DNA of 64,000 bases from Bradyrhizobium paxllaeri (GTDB lineage: Bacteria > Pseudomonadota > Alphaproteobacteria > Rhizobiales > Xanthobacteraceae). The notes under the pieces were generated by a model. That model did no database searches. It was given only the letters and a program-made list of their open reading frames with translations, and had not been told where the DNA came from. Each line of letters begins with the position of its first letter. Within the stretch, counting starts at the first letter, position 1. The translations under genes were made by a program, and so were the position numbers. The stretch lies in NCBI RefSeq assembly GCF_001693515.2, contig NZ_CP042968.1, forward strand, positions 6,696,001 to 6,760,000. The letters are read 5' to 3'. This document shows positions 25,661 through 34,739 of this stretch, in pieces.

Positions 25661-26083
25661 TCACGTCGAATGTACCGGCTGCGGCGCGTCCGCGTATTTG
25701 TGCGCCAACCAGGACGACAGTGCCGCCGGCACCATGCCGACGAGGCCATAGAGCAAGAACTGCATGACGCCGGTATCCGGCCCGCGCGACCCATAGAGCA
25801 GCGACGATGCGGCAAAGCCGATGGCGGCGACGAACAGCAGCCGCACCACGGGAGAAATGCGCCTGACGTGATAGAGAATGTCGTCGATGGCGCCGACCAT
25901 CAGCGCCGGCACGAGGCCGAACAGATAGCTGTACTGCAGCGTCTTGACGAAGGCGCCGAGAAACTTGGCGATCTCCGACCAGCTGGTGTCGGTCCAGTAG
26001 CCCGAAGCGACCGTGGTCGCGACCAGCATCAAGAACCCGCCGACGAGCGGACCGATAGCCCCGAAGATCAGATAGCGTTTCAT
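25661..26083 (-). CDS. DUF5413-like membrane protein
   Basis: This 140-residue protein has four hydrophobic segments: LIFGAIGPLVGGFLMLVATT (~5-24), LGAFVKTLQYSYLFGLVPALMV region (~45-65), VVRLLFVAAIGFAASSLLYG and FLLYGLVGMVPAALSSWLAH. GGFLML...TTVASGYW and SRGPDTG recall the DUF5413 family of Bradyrhizobium, from memory. I start at 26083, where the hydrophobic N-terminus begins; the frame extends upstream without coding character. It is on the same strand as the kinase pair and 183 bases upstream of it. Confidence 0.65.
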   Translation of the reverse strand: MKRYLIFGAIGPLVGGFLMLVATTVASGYWTDTSWSEIAKFLGAFVKTLQYSYLFGLVPALMVGAIDDILYHVRRISPVVRLLFVAAIGFAASSLLYGSRGPDTGVMQFLLYGLVGMVPAALSSWLAHKYADAPQPVHST

Positions 26084-26359
26084 GGCGACCTCTGCGTCGA
26101 TTCCATGCAGTGGGAAACAAGCTGTCGAAGAAGCAAGGCCCTCCATCGGACCAGCCGCGCACGTTCGAAAACCGGACAGGATCCGATGTCTCACCACGCG
26201 CTTTGGCCGCGAGCAATTTCAAATCCGGTCAGGGGAGAGTCAAGAGGCCGTCAGCCTGCGCGATCGCAGCCGGATGGAGCCTCCGGGTCCGAGCGAATGC
26301 GCGCCCGATGACAGGCTCCGCGAAATCTGGAACCCCGTGCTCGCAGGATGAACGGATCG

Positions 26360-27412
26360 CTAGGCTGGTTGCTTCACTTTGCCCTTGGCGGCCGGGGCCG
26401 CGGCAGCCTCGCTGCTCTTTCCAAGGATCCGATCCGAGCCGAACCGGATCGTCCATTGCGCCACCGACAGTAGCAGGGTCTCATACACCGCTACACATTG
26501 TTCGAGTTCCCTGTCCGTGGATGGCGGACAGTTGGGCCGGTTGCGGACGATCATCGTCGTTGTCGACCAGCTCAGCCGGGCCGCCTTGCAGGCGACGATC
26601 AGGCCGTACACCCGGTCGGGCTCGAGCATGGGCTCGATGGCCTCGACCTTGACGTCGGCCTTCAGCGCCAGCGCTGCGACCACATGGGTGTATTCCCCCC
26701 TCACCGCAAACCGGTTCACGATGGAATCGTTCAGTTTGCCGGTGCGGTTGAGCGCGACGACCTCGTTCTGCGCCTTTGTATAATCGATCGCCTTGCGGGC
26801 CGATGCGGCCTGTCCGGCGGTCGCCGTAGCAGAGCCTTTCCGCGCGACAGGCCGCGACGCCGTCAGGAACCGGGCGCGGACCACGTCGGCGACCTTGTCG
26901 AGCAGCTCCCGCAGCAGGTTGCCTGGAATGTCCAGGCGAACGCCGAGCTTCTCCGCGAGGTGTTCGTCCTTCTCCGCCCGTCCGACCAGCGTCGCATAAC
27001 CGCATTCGGAAAAGCGCGCACCGGCGTTCCGCGCCAGCGCGTTGGAGACGTTGACGTCGCCAAATCGCATCAAGGCGTCCGTCAGCGCCTCGTTGAGGGT
27101 CTTCCGGTCAGAGATCGCCAACAAATGCTGCTGGCTGCGGGTCTGGATGATCTCGAGGAGATCCTTTTCCGACAGACAGACGGAATGTCTCAGAACGTGC
27201 CCGGCGACCAGCGCGTTGTCATGAAAGGCCAGGTTGCGGATCGTCTGGCGCGGCGCCTGCTCGATGGCGCAGAGAGCTTCACTGAGCTGTTGCAAAGTCG
27301 CGGCTTCCACCCGCCCGACCAGTTGAGCGAGGACGCCATCGACGGCCCCGATCTGGGATTCACTCAGCCGATCGACACTGGAGAGAAAGAGGTCGGTGAC
27401 CTCCTCCATCAT
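26360..27412 (-). CDS. DUF2336 domain protein, N-terminus possibly frameshifted
   Basis: This 350-residue protein is helical and resembles DUF2336 proteins: VTDLFLSSVDRLSESQIGAV, then RQTIRNLAFHDNALVAGHVL, then SQQHLLAISDRKTLNEALTD and ARFSECGYATLVGRAEKDEH. The C-terminus is alanine/lysine-rich. As called from the ATG at 27412 it lacks the helix that normally precedes VTDLFL. The bases upstream encode a fitting start (MPAASSDLRAEL from ATG 27486) in another frame, and GGPEHDAQMM in the DUF2336 frame, with a switch near 27432-27440. Either the gene is frameshifted or one G is missing from the sequence. Function of the family is unknown. Confidence 0.75.
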   Translation of the reverse strand: MMEEVTDLFLSSVDRLSESQIGAVDGVLAQLVGRVEAATLQQLSEALCAIEQAPRQTIRNLAFHDNALVAGHVLRHSVCLSEKDLLEIIQTRSQQHLLAISDRKTLNEALTDALMRFGDVNVSNALARNAGARFSECGYATLVGRAEKDEHLAEKLGVRLDIPGNLLRELLDKVADVVRARFLTASRPVARKGSATATAGQAASARKAIDYTKAQNEVVALNRTGKLNDSIVNRFAVRGEYTHVVAALALKADVKVEAIEPMLEPDRVYGLIVACKAARLSWSTTTMIVRNRPNCPPSTDRELEQCVAVYETLLLSVAQWTIRFGSDRILGKSSEAAAAPAAKGKVKQPA

Positions 27413-28209
27413 TTGGGCGTCGTGCTCGGGTCCACCTTTTCGGCGCCGTTCAATTCCGCGCGCAGGTCAGACGATGCGGCAGGCATGGCTATGTCCGCTC
27501 CACCCGGATCGTCTCAGCGCAGCGCAACGCCTGCCGCAGCGGCCATTCCGCCGCGCGGATGGCCGGCGGCTTGATGGATGCATCGGCAGCGGAACGAACA
27601 AGCATGTGATGCCACCCGAAAGGCTGATTTCGGCAGCCCTTTAACCCCAACGAAAGCAATGCGGCGCGCGAGCAATAGCCTCTCATCGTACTCCAGGCTT
27701 CCCTAACGGGTGGTTGTTTCGGGGGTCGGTTTTTCCGCATTTGTACGGAGTTTTGCTGCGCGGAAGGAATGGCCCGGTCGGCTGCGGCAGCCGGGCCGGC
27801 CAATGCCCGCTTCCGAAGATAAGGGATCGTGCCGATGTCCGCCTGAAGTGCCGTTCGATTGCAATTGAGGACGGCGAGGCCGCGCACCCGTTCCGTCCTC
27901 GGAACTCATCGACCCGGCAAAGGCGCGGCGTCAAAACGCCTCCTCGACTCATCTCTGCGCATCGCTCGACGTGGCGCGCTCGCAACAGTCCAGAGAAGTG
28001 TTGACGCAAGCATTGCAGCTTTGCCGCATTGGCGCATAATTCACAGCGGGGCGGCGCAGCACTTTTCGATTCGGACATCGGCAGAAATCGAGCAACCACA
28101 CCGGGGACTTCCCGCGTGATGGACGACGCATGCGGCAGCGCAAGCCGTGTGCCGCGCCCCCAATGAACAGCGGCCAGCACCGCTGGTGCAACCCTTGGGG
28201 AACGGCTCA
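27413..28209. other. Long gap upstream of the DUF2336 gene
   Basis: The first 75 bases hold the probable frameshifted 5' end of the DUF2336 gene. A GC-rich inverted repeat (CGGCTGC-G-GCAGCCG within a longer imperfect stem) lies at about 27771-27803. The remaining ~600 bases contain only short frames on both strands without a ribosome site or family resemblance. I see no gene there. Confidence 0.5.
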
Positions 28210-28479
28210 ATGACGACCTATCGTACAATCAGAATCGCACTTCTCTTCGCCATCGCCTGCGCGGCGACGGCGCTTTCCGCAGGCCCAAGCCTCGCCTTCT
28301 CATCGGAGGCGCAGCAGATGTGCACCGGCGACGCCATGCGGCTATGCGGCCATGAAGTCCCCAACGTCCCGAGAATCACCGCCTGCATGGCCAGGAATCG
28401 CGCGCATGTCAGCCCAGGCTGCCGCGCCGTGATGGACCGTGAAGCCGTCGCCCGCAGACGCGCCGCCGCCTCCGACTGA
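28210..28479 (+). CDS. Small secreted cysteine-containing protein
   Basis: This 89-residue product has a signal peptide (IALLFAIACAATALSAGPSL, cleaved near AFS), then MCTGDAMRLCGHEVPNVPRI and TACMARNRAHVSPGCRAVMD. Four cysteines fall in a C-x7-C and C-x12-C pattern around a NVPRITACM core, a type repeated among small Bradyrhizobium exported proteins. The ATG at 28210 follows GGGGAACGG. A terminator at 28509 closes the transcript. Function unknown. Confidence 0.7.
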   Translation: MTTYRTIRIALLFAIACAATALSAGPSLAFSSEAQQMCTGDAMRLCGHEVPNVPRITACMARNRAHVSPGCRAVMDREAVARRRAAASD

Positions 28480-28508
28480 GACGGTCGCTGCGCTCGATCC
28501 CGAATGCA

Positions 28509-28544
28509 AACGGCCTCGGCAGAGCAATGCTGAGGCCGTTTTTT
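28509..28544 (+). terminator. Rho-independent terminator
   Basis: AACGGCCTCGGCA (28509-28521) pairs with TGCTGAGGCCGTT (28528-28540), with one G-T wobble, and is followed by a run of T. It lies 30 bases after the stop of the cysteine-containing exported protein. Confidence 0.9.
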
Positions 28545-28621
28545 GTTGGACCATTACGTCAAGTCGCGCGGCGGCCGATTTCGATCAGCCCAGGCTTGAG
28601 AGCGCCTCTCACTCCCCCAGG

Positions 28622-30250
28622 TTACTCCCCCCACGTCGCGAACGCGTCGTTGAACGCACGCTCGCCGGGAGCACCCTTTTCGATCGCGATGATGGCGCGG
28701 CGCTGGTTGACGTAGACCAGCGGCACGTCGAACCAGGAGCGCTCCTTCAGGAGCTGCAGATTGCGGGCGCGGTCGGAATCGACGTTGGAGAGGCCGACTA
28801 GGAAGAAGCCGTCCGTGACCTTCACGGCGAGGCCTGCGAGCGGCGTGCCGCGCGCCTGCTCGTTGGACTTCATCAGAATGCCCGGCACGTTGCCGACGCC
28901 GCCGCCTGTAAAATCCTGCGGCAGGATGAAGGTCAGTTCCGCGGTGTGGCTCGCCGGCAGCGAGGAATCGGTGTTGCGGCGGAACGACATCGTCATCTTG
29001 AACTTGCGGTCCGGGATTTCGATGTCGGCGCGCACAGCGATATCAGGCTTCTGGTTGCCCGACGCCTTGATCGGTTCGGTGCGCCAGATCACCGAGCCGA
29101 CATACTGCTTGCCCTTGGGATCGGAGGGGTCCTCGTCATAGAGCACGACGCGCTGCGCCACCGGCGCTACGTTCTCGCTCGACGACGGCTGGCCGACGCG
29201 ATCGGGAATCTTCGGGCGCGACTGAGGCGCGGCCGGATCCTTCGGCGCTTCCACAACGGTCGTGGACTTGAACAGGCCGCTGACGGTCGAGACGACCTGT
29301 TTGCCCCACAGGATGCCGGCGCCGACCAGAATGAGCACGATGCCGACCGCAATCGCACTCTTGAACGGAAACGCCGCGCCGGTGCGGGCGGGCTTCTTGG
29401 GGGGCTCGCGATCCTGCGAGAGCCGCGGGCGTTCGCGCGACGGCGGCATCTGCGGCGGCGGCGCGTAGCGGTCGGCCTCCTGCTGCGATTCGTCGTACGA
29501 ATAGGGCGCATCGGGATCGGCGCCGCGGTTTTCCATGCTCGGCTCAAGCCGGTCGAATTCGGGCGAGGGCGACGGCACGTTGGCATAGGTTTTCCGCGCG
29601 TTGCGGTTGGCTTGCGCCGCGGCGCGGCCGAGATCATCGGCGTCCGCTGCGATGTCGCGGAAACCGCGCATGCCCGGCGGCTGCGGCGGCATCGGCGGCG
29701 GGCTGCCATTATCTGGGCCGCGGCGGGGACCGCCGTTGCGCTCGCGAGGTGGCGGAGGCGGCAGGCCGGTATCCTGCATCGGAATCTGCGGGGGCTGCGG
29801 ACGCGGTGCGCCGGGCGGCGGCACATCGGCGCGCAGATTGCGCGGCGGGCGCTGCTCGTCCTGACCAAGCGGCGGACGGGCCTCGCGGGCGGGCCCCGGC
29901 GGCCGCGGACGCGGCGTACCCGGCGGCGGCGGAGAAGAAGGCGCCCCTGCTTCCGGCGGGCGGGCATTGGCGCGGCGGAAGGCATCGCCGCCGCGCACAG
30001 CACCGCCACCGGCCGGCCGCGAGGCCTCGCGGGCGCGCTGGGCGGCTTCCGATTCGACCTTGCGCACGGCCTCTTCCAGCGACAGCCGCTCGCGCGTGAT
30101 TTCGGATTCGGAGAGCGGCGGCTGAACGCTGCGCAACTGCGCGATCAGCGCGGTGCGGGCCCGCTCATAGAGCGCACGGCGGCTCTCGCCTGGAGCATTC
30201 GGATCCAGGCCGGCAATAGCGCGTGCGATCAGCGGGTAATAATCAGCCAT
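28622..30250 (-). CDS. Proline-rich single-pass membrane protein, function unknown
   Basis: This 542-residue protein has an N-terminal cytoplasmic helical segment (~1-75: MADYYPLIARAIAGLDPNAP, ESRRALYERARTALIAQLRS), a long disordered Pro/Arg/Gly-rich linker (~78-295), one membrane helix at ~300-320 (SAIAVGIVLILVGAGILWGK), and a folded C-terminal domain (~365-542) with strands such as KFKMTMSFRRNTDSSLPASH and AELTFILPQDF. This looks like a linker-anchored envelope protein. It follows purA by 37 bases on the same strand and may be co-transcribed. Confidence 0.8.
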   Translation of the reverse strand: MADYYPLIARAIAGLDPNAPGESRRALYERARTALIAQLRSVQPPLSESEITRERLSLEEAVRKVESEAAQRAREASRPAGGGAVRGGDAFRRANARPPEAGAPSSPPPPGTPRPRPPGPAREARPPLGQDEQRPPRNLRADVPPPGAPRPQPPQIPMQDTGLPPPPPRERNGGPRRGPDNGSPPPMPPQPPGMRGFRDIAADADDLGRAAAQANRNARKTYANVPSPSPEFDRLEPSMENRGADPDAPYSYDESQQEADRYAPPPQMPPSRERPRLSQDREPPKKPARTGAAFPFKSAIAVGIVLILVGAGILWGKQVVSTVSGLFKSTTVVEAPKDPAAPQSRPKIPDRVGQPSSSENVAPVAQRVVLYDEDPSDPKGKQYVGSVIWRTEPIKASGNQKPDIAVRADIEIPDRKFKMTMSFRRNTDSSLPASHTAELTFILPQDFTGGGVGNVPGILMKSNEQARGTPLAGLAVKVTDGFFLVGLSNVDSDRARNLQLLKERSWFDVPLVYVNQRRAIIAIEKGAPGERAFNDAFATWGE

Positions 30251-30287
30251 TTCTCTTCAATACTGCAGACCCGGAAGTAACATCCCG

Positions 30288-31580
30288 TTAAGCCTCGAAC
30301 GGGTTCTGTACCAAGATAGTATCCTCGCGTTCGGGGCTCGTGGAAAGCAACGCAATGGGACAACCCACGAGTTCCTCGACCCGGCGAACATATTTGATGG
30401 CCTGGGCTGGCAGATCCGCCCAAGAACGTGCATTGGCGGTCGGCTCCTTCCAGCCCTCGATGGTCTCGTAGACCGGCACCACCCGGGCCTGGGCGCCCTC
30501 GCCCGCCGGCAGGTGGTCGATTTCCTTGCCGTCCAGCATGTAGCCGGTGCAGACCTCGATGGTGTCGAAGCCGTCGAGGATATCGAGCTTGGTCAGCGCC
30601 AGACCGGTGATGCCGCAGGTGCGGACAGTCTGTCGCACCAGCGCGGCATCGAACCAGCCGCAGCGGCGCTTGCGCCCGGTGTTGACGCCGAATTCCTTGC
30701 CGCGACGGCCGATCTCCTCGCCGATCTCATTGTTCAATTCGGTCGGGAACGGCCCCTGACCGACGCGGGTCGTATAGGCCTTGCAGATGCCGAGCACATA
30801 GCCGACCGCGCCCGGGCCCATGCCGGTGCCGGTCGCCGCCTGCGCCGCCACCGTGTTGGACGAGGTGACGTAGGGATAGGTGCCGTGGTCGACGTCGAGC
30901 AGCGCGCCCTGCGCGCCCTCGAACAGGATGCGTTTGCCTTCGCGGCGCTTGATATCCAGCAGCCGCCACACCGTTTCAGCATAGGGCAGCAGTTTCGGCG
31001 CCATCTCGGTCAGATCTTTGAGAATGCCGGCGCCGTCGAACTCCTGGAGATTGAGGCCGCGGCGCAGCGCGTTGTGATGCGCCAGCAGCCGATCGATCTT
31101 GTGCGGCAACGCATCGAGATCGGCGAGGTCCATCAGGCGAATCGCACGGCGGCCGACCTTGTCCTCATAGGCCGGGCCGATGCCACGGCGGGTGGTGCCG
31201 ATCGCAGTTCCCGTGTTGGACGATTCGCGCAAGGCATCGAGTTCGCGATGCAGCGGCAGGATCAGCGTGACGTTCTCGGCGATGCGCAGATTGTCCGGGC
31301 TGATGGCGACGCCCTGCCCCTTCAGTTTGGTGACCTCATCGAGGAAGGCCTGGGGATCGAACACCACGCCATTGCCGATCACCGCGAGCTTGCTTGGCCG
31401 CAGCACGCCGGAGGGCAGCAGCGCCAGCTTGTAGGTCTCGCCGTTGATGACGAGCGTATGGCCGGCATTGTGGCCGCCCTGGAAGCGCACGACGATATCG
31501 GCCTGCTCCGACAACCAGTCGACGATCTTGCCCTTCCCTTCGTCGCCCCACTGGGCGCCGACGACGACAACATTGGCCAT
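30288..31580 (-). CDS. purA: Adenylosuccinate synthetase PurA
   Basis: PurA joins IMP and aspartate with GTP to make adenylosuccinate, the first committed step to AMP. The 430-residue protein begins [20 protein letters not shown] with the P-loop GDEGKGK, has [10 protein letters not shown], the IMP-site [14 protein letters not shown], the [20 protein letters not shown] block, and [19 protein letters not shown] near the C-terminal third. Length is usual. Repeats at 31615 and 31663 occupy its upstream gap. Confidence 0.98.
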   Translation of the reverse strand: MANVVVVGAQWGDEGKGKIVDWLSEQADIVVRFQGGHNAGHTLVINGETYKLALLPSGVLRPSKLAVIGNGVVFDPQAFLDEVTKLKGQGVAISPDNLRIAENVTLILPLHRELDALRESSNTGTAIGTTRRGIGPAYEDKVGRRAIRLMDLADLDALPHKIDRLLAHHNALRRGLNLQEFDGAGILKDLTEMAPKLLPYAETVWRLLDIKRREGKRILFEGAQGALLDVDHGTYPYVTSSNTVAAQAATGTGMGPGAVGYVLGICKAYTTRVGQGPFPTELNNEIGEEIGRRGKEFGVNTGRKRRCGWFDAALVRQTVRTCGITGLALTKLDILDGFDTIEVCTGYMLDGKEIDHLPAGEGAQARVVPVYETIEGWKEPTANARSWADLPAQAIKYVRRVEELVGCPIALLSTSPEREDTILVQNPFEA

Positions 31581-31614
31581 TTCTAAGGTGTTCCCTGCAA
31601 TTCTGGTGGTCCCA

Positions 31615-31713
31615 GCATGATCTCTCCGGAAAACCGGTATCGGATCATGCGCCCTTTAGTCTTGACGCGTTTTCTTCACGCGAACCGGTATCCACTTCGC
31701 TCGAAAACGCTAT
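31615..31713. repeat. Two palindromic repeat units upstream of purA
   Basis: GCATGATCTCTCCGG...GGATCATGC at 31615-31650 is a relative of the 22621 element. A second unit at 31663-31713, running TGACGCGTTTTCTTCACGCG to CGCTCGAAAACGCTATA, has a second copy at 63534-63583 near the right end of the window. Both are non-coding. The rest of the gap to 31908 holds nothing recognisable. Confidence 0.65.
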
Positions 31714-31908
31714 AGCTTGCCCAGCCAAAATCACGGCCGGGGCCGTTCGCACGCGGGGCACCCACCGGATAAAGGAAGCGGGTGCTCTAGGCAAGCAAGA
31801 AGGCGGTTTTAGGGGGCCCTTAGAACGGCTCCAACCCATTGATATCCCCGGAAAATTTGTGACTGCCCGGCGGCGAACGCATTAACATTGGGCAATGACG
31901 GAAAGGCC

Positions 31909-32382
31909 ATGTCGAAAACCACCCGTGCAACGCAGGCTTTGGAAAAGCTCGGCGTCAAATTCACCCTCCATGCCTACGACTACGATCCGGACGCGGCGAG
32001 CATTGGCCTACAGGCGGCCGAGGCGCTCGGCGTCGACGCGGCGCGCGTGCTCAAGACGCTAATGGCCGAGGTCGACGGCAAGCCGGTCTGCGCGGTGGTG
32101 CCGTCGGATTGCGAGGTCAGCATGAAGAAACTCGCGAGCGCCTTTGGCGCCAAGGCGGCGAAGATGATGCGGCCGGCGGATGCCGAACGGCTGACCGGCT
32201 ATCATGTCGGCGGCATCTCGCCGTTCGGGCAGAAGAAGCGCGTGCCGGTCGCTATCGAAGAGGCCGCGCTCGGCCATCCAAGCGTGTTTCTCAACGGCGG
32301 CCAGCGCGGCTTGCAGGTCGAGCTCGATCCCAACGACGCCGTGAAGGCTGCGGGCGCGATCGCGCGGGTGCTCGTGGCGTGA
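31909..32382 (+). CDS. ybaK: Cys-tRNA(Pro) deacylase, YbaK/EbsC type
   Basis: YbaK hydrolyses Cys mischarged onto tRNA-Pro. The 157-residue protein has the core TRATQALEKLGVKFTLHAYD, LKTLMAEVDGKPVCAVVPSD, KMMRPADAERLTGYHVGGIS, and PFGQKKRVPVAIEEAAL, the family signature around the GGISPFG loop, then VFLNGGQRGLQVELDPNDAV. I start at ATG 31909 behind GGAAAGG. An upstream ATG at 31888 lacks support. Specificity (Cys-Pro as opposed to Ala) is by family. Confidence 0.92.
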   Translation: MSKTTRATQALEKLGVKFTLHAYDYDPDAASIGLQAAEALGVDAARVLKTLMAEVDGKPVCAVVPSDCEVSMKKLASAFGAKAAKMMRPADAERLTGYHVGGISPFGQKKRVPVAIEEAALGHPSVFLNGGQRGLQVELDPNDAVKAAGAIARVLVA

Positions 32383-32414
32383 GCGGCCTCCGCGCTGGCC
32401 CATTGCGCGCCGGC

Positions 32415-32606
32415 CTATTGGGTGAGCTTCGGCTGCGCCTGTGCCCATAGCATCGCCTCGATGATGGCCGCGCGCAGTTTCGGGCGCTGCTCCTCATCGC
32501 ATTCGATGAAGGCAAGAATGGAGTTGGCGCGTACGGCAAACTTGTGGCGCGTTTCGGCTTCGGCTTCTTCGGCCGGCATCGGCTTGTTCAAGGAATGACC
32601 CATCAT
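32415..32606 (-). CDS. Small hypothetical protein
   Basis: This 63-residue product, MMGHSLNKPMPAEEAEAE onward, has a helical middle FAVRANSILAFIECDEEQRP and a tail ending WAQAQPKLTQ. Composition is balanced and the codon use looks coding, but the ribosome site is weak. It is convergent with ybaK. No family recognised. Confidence 0.45.
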   Translation of the reverse strand: MMGHSLNKPMPAEEAEAETRHKFAVRANSILAFIECDEEQRPKLRAAIIEAMLWAQAQPKLTQ

Positions 32607-32962
32607 CTAGAAATTCGACCTCACGGATAGAGGAAGCTGCCGACGTCGCAGTCGCCTTCAAAAGCCGTGGTCCCAACGATCGAAACGAACGCTCAATACA
32701 AATAACGCCAAATAACTCAGTGCATGCGACCCGGAAAACAAACACAGGTTGGGCTGTATGAATCAATCGTCCTTTGATTGCATATTCACCCGCCTGCTGG
32801 CAACCCCAAACAATGGGCAAACCGCCCTGCATGGTCGCGATGCATCCTGCACCGTTGATGAGCGCCACAAATCCGTGTCTGTGACAAGAGCCGGGCCACA
32901 TTTCCGGCCCGGCGACGCCAGCCGGGCGGGCCGCGGCACCATGACCGGGGCACTATTCTCGA
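32607..32962. other. Intergenic region before the first EamA gene
   Basis: These 356 bases contain only short frames without support on either strand. They presumably hold the promoters of the small minus-strand gene and of the EamA gene. I recognised no repeat. Confidence 0.4.
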
Positions 32963-33892
32963 ATGTCGGCTACCGAACATAGCTCGTCAGCGCCTTCAAC
33001 AAACTGGCTCGCCAACCAGCCATACCTCCTGCTGAGCATCACCGCGCTGTGCTGGGCCGGCAACGCCATCGTCGGGCGGCTGGCTGCCGGCCACATCCCG
33101 CCGGTGACGCTTTCATTCCTGCGCTGGTCGTTCGCGTTCCTGATTATCCTGCCCTTTGCCTGGAAACATCTGGTGCGCGACTGGAACGCGATTCGCGGCC
33201 GGCTCGGCATCATGATCGTGCTCTCGATCACCGGCATCGGGGCGTTCAACACGCTGCAATACTGGGCGCTCGAACATACCCAGGCGCTGAACACGCTGCT
33301 GTTGCAATCGGCCGGGCCGCTGGTGGTGGCGGTGTGGTCGCTCATGCTGCTTGGGGTGCGGCTGACGCTGGCGCAAGCCGCCGGCGTTCTGTTGTCGATG
33401 GCCGGCGTGGTCATCATCCTGATGCATGGCGACCTCACCAAGCTTTCCAATATCGAGTTCAACCGCGGCGACCTGATCTTCCTAGTGGCGCTGGCGATTT
33501 TCGGACTTTATTCGGTGCTGTCGCTGAAGCGGCCGGCGATACATGGGCTGTCGTTCGTCGCCTTCACCTTCGGCGCCGGCGCGGCGTGCCTGATCCCGCT
33601 GTTCATCTGGGAATTGTTCGCGCGGCCGCTGATGCAGTTCAACACCGCGAACCTGCTCACCCTCGCCTATGTCGCGCTGTTTCCCTCGACGATCGCCTAT
33701 CTCTGCTTCAATCGCGGTGTGCAACTGATCGGCGCCAACCGCGCAGCACCCTTCTTCCACGTGGTGCCGGTGTTCGGCACCATCATGTCGATTATCTTCC
33801 TCGGCGAGCACCCGCAGGCATTCCACTTCATCGGCTTTGCGCTGGTGCTGACCGGGGTGTTCGTGGCGTCGCGGAAGCCTCAAGACGCTTAA
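32963..33892 (+). CDS. EamA-family (DMT) transporter, copy 1
   Basis: This 309-residue inner-membrane protein has ten predicted hydrophobic segments in two EamA halves (for example LLSITALCWAGNAIVGRLAA, LSFLRWSFAFLIILPFAWKH, AGVLLSMAGVVIILMHGD, LIFLVALAIFGLYSVLSLKR, HFIGFALVLTGVFVASRK). Such proteins export metabolites or amino acids, but the substrate is unknown. It starts with NQPYLLLSITALCWAGN, nearly the same as the second copy at 38469, and the FNRGDL and APFFHVVPVFG loops are shared. The two are recent paralogues. Confidence 0.88.
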   Translation: MSATEHSSSAPSTNWLANQPYLLLSITALCWAGNAIVGRLAAGHIPPVTLSFLRWSFAFLIILPFAWKHLVRDWNAIRGRLGIMIVLSITGIGAFNTLQYWALEHTQALNTLLLQSAGPLVVAVWSLMLLGVRLTLAQAAGVLLSMAGVVIILMHGDLTKLSNIEFNRGDLIFLVALAIFGLYSVLSLKRPAIHGLSFVAFTFGAGAACLIPLFIWELFARPLMQFNTANLLTLAYVALFPSTIAYLCFNRGVQLIGANRAAPFFHVVPVFGTIMSIIFLGEHPQAFHFIGFALVLTGVFVASRKPQDA

Positions 33893-33970
33893 AGCGCGTA
33901 CCGGAAACGGCTGATCTCCGATTTCCAAGCTCAGGTGGACGCCTGCAAATGGGCGGCCATCGCCCTGAAG

Positions 33971-34381
33971 CTAGGCGGCAAACGCCCGCACGATCACGAA
34001 GACAACTCCGATCGCGGTGAGGCCAAGCGAAACCGCAACCAGCGGCAACAGCACGTCAATGGCCGCATCCCTGGCGCGGAGCCGCGCGTCCCAGACCGCA
34101 AGATCGCCTTCGGTCCAGTCGCGGAACGAGGCCGGCTTCGGGTGCCCCTCATAGGGCATCTGAAACTTCCTCCAAACAAGGGACAGCGTCCAAGGCAGAG
34201 CGATCGCGACGACGAACAACACGGTCACGAACATCAACGATAGACTGACGTCGCTCGAGCGATCGAACAAGACCCAAGCCATCAGTGCGAACCACGCGAT
34301 CAGGCCGACCGCCGCGCCGTAGATTCCGGGATGAAGCTGGTCGAACACAGGCTTGTTGTGGGCGATAAGTTCTCTGCTCAT
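33971..34381 (-). CDS. Small membrane protein with three hydrophobic segments
   Basis: This 136-residue protein starts MSRELIAHNKPVFDQLHPGI behind GGAGG, with membrane segments at ~21-42 (YGAAVGLIAWFALMAWVLF), ~48-70 and ~110-132 (LLPLVAVSLGLTAIGVVFVI), and a cytoplasmic loop rich in charged residues (FRDWTEGDLAVWDARLRARD). A longer frame upstream lacks a ribosome site. Function unknown. Confidence 0.6.
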   Translation of the reverse strand: MSRELIAHNKPVFDQLHPGIYGAAVGLIAWFALMAWVLFDRSSDVSLSLMFVTVLFVVAIALPWTLSLVWRKFQMPYEGHPKPASFRDWTEGDLAVWDARLRARDAAIDVLLPLVAVSLGLTAIGVVFVIVRAFAA

Positions 34382-34739
34382 ACATGCCTCCGCGGCCGTG
34401 AAACCGGAGTCGCCCACGGGACCAATCGCGGCGATACGCAGAGGTTTCATTAAATATCGTCCAGCTCGTGCGACGCTTCAGGAAACCGTCTGAACAGCAC
34501 AATTTCCTCACGCGCGCGACGACAGAGCGGCCTGGCCCTGGTTGCGTGGCGAGGTCGGGTTTTGGCCCAATCCAGATGCCGGCAGACCGTCACGTTGTCT
34601 GTTTCTCAGGGAACGGCGGAATCGCCCCCGGCTCGGTACAACCGACCCATGAGCATACGTCCTTGTTCCGTGTGGTCGGGCGCGGTGACTTGGCGTCATA
34701 AATCCGATATCACTCGGACCGCTTCACTTGGGCATTTCG
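34382..34739. other. Divergent gap upstream of the mlaD-like gene
   Basis: These 358 bases separate a minus-strand membrane gene from the MlaD-like gene. No motif, repeat or convincing frame was seen. It should hold both promoters. Confidence 0.4.

Noticed and set aside
26498..27574. 358-residue plus-strand frame opposite the DUF2336 gene
   Set aside because: It is an antisense shadow without motif content.
27683..28228. 181-residue minus-strand frame in the long gap
   Set aside because: No ribosome site, biased Arg/Pro composition and no family resemblance.
28946..30280. 444-residue plus-strand frame rich in Arg/Gly opposite the proline-rich protein
   Set aside because: Low-complexity antisense of a Pro/Arg-rich gene; no start site.
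30513..31586. 357-residue plus-strand frame opposite purA
   Set aside because: It is an antisense shadow; PurA motifs are complete on the minus strand.
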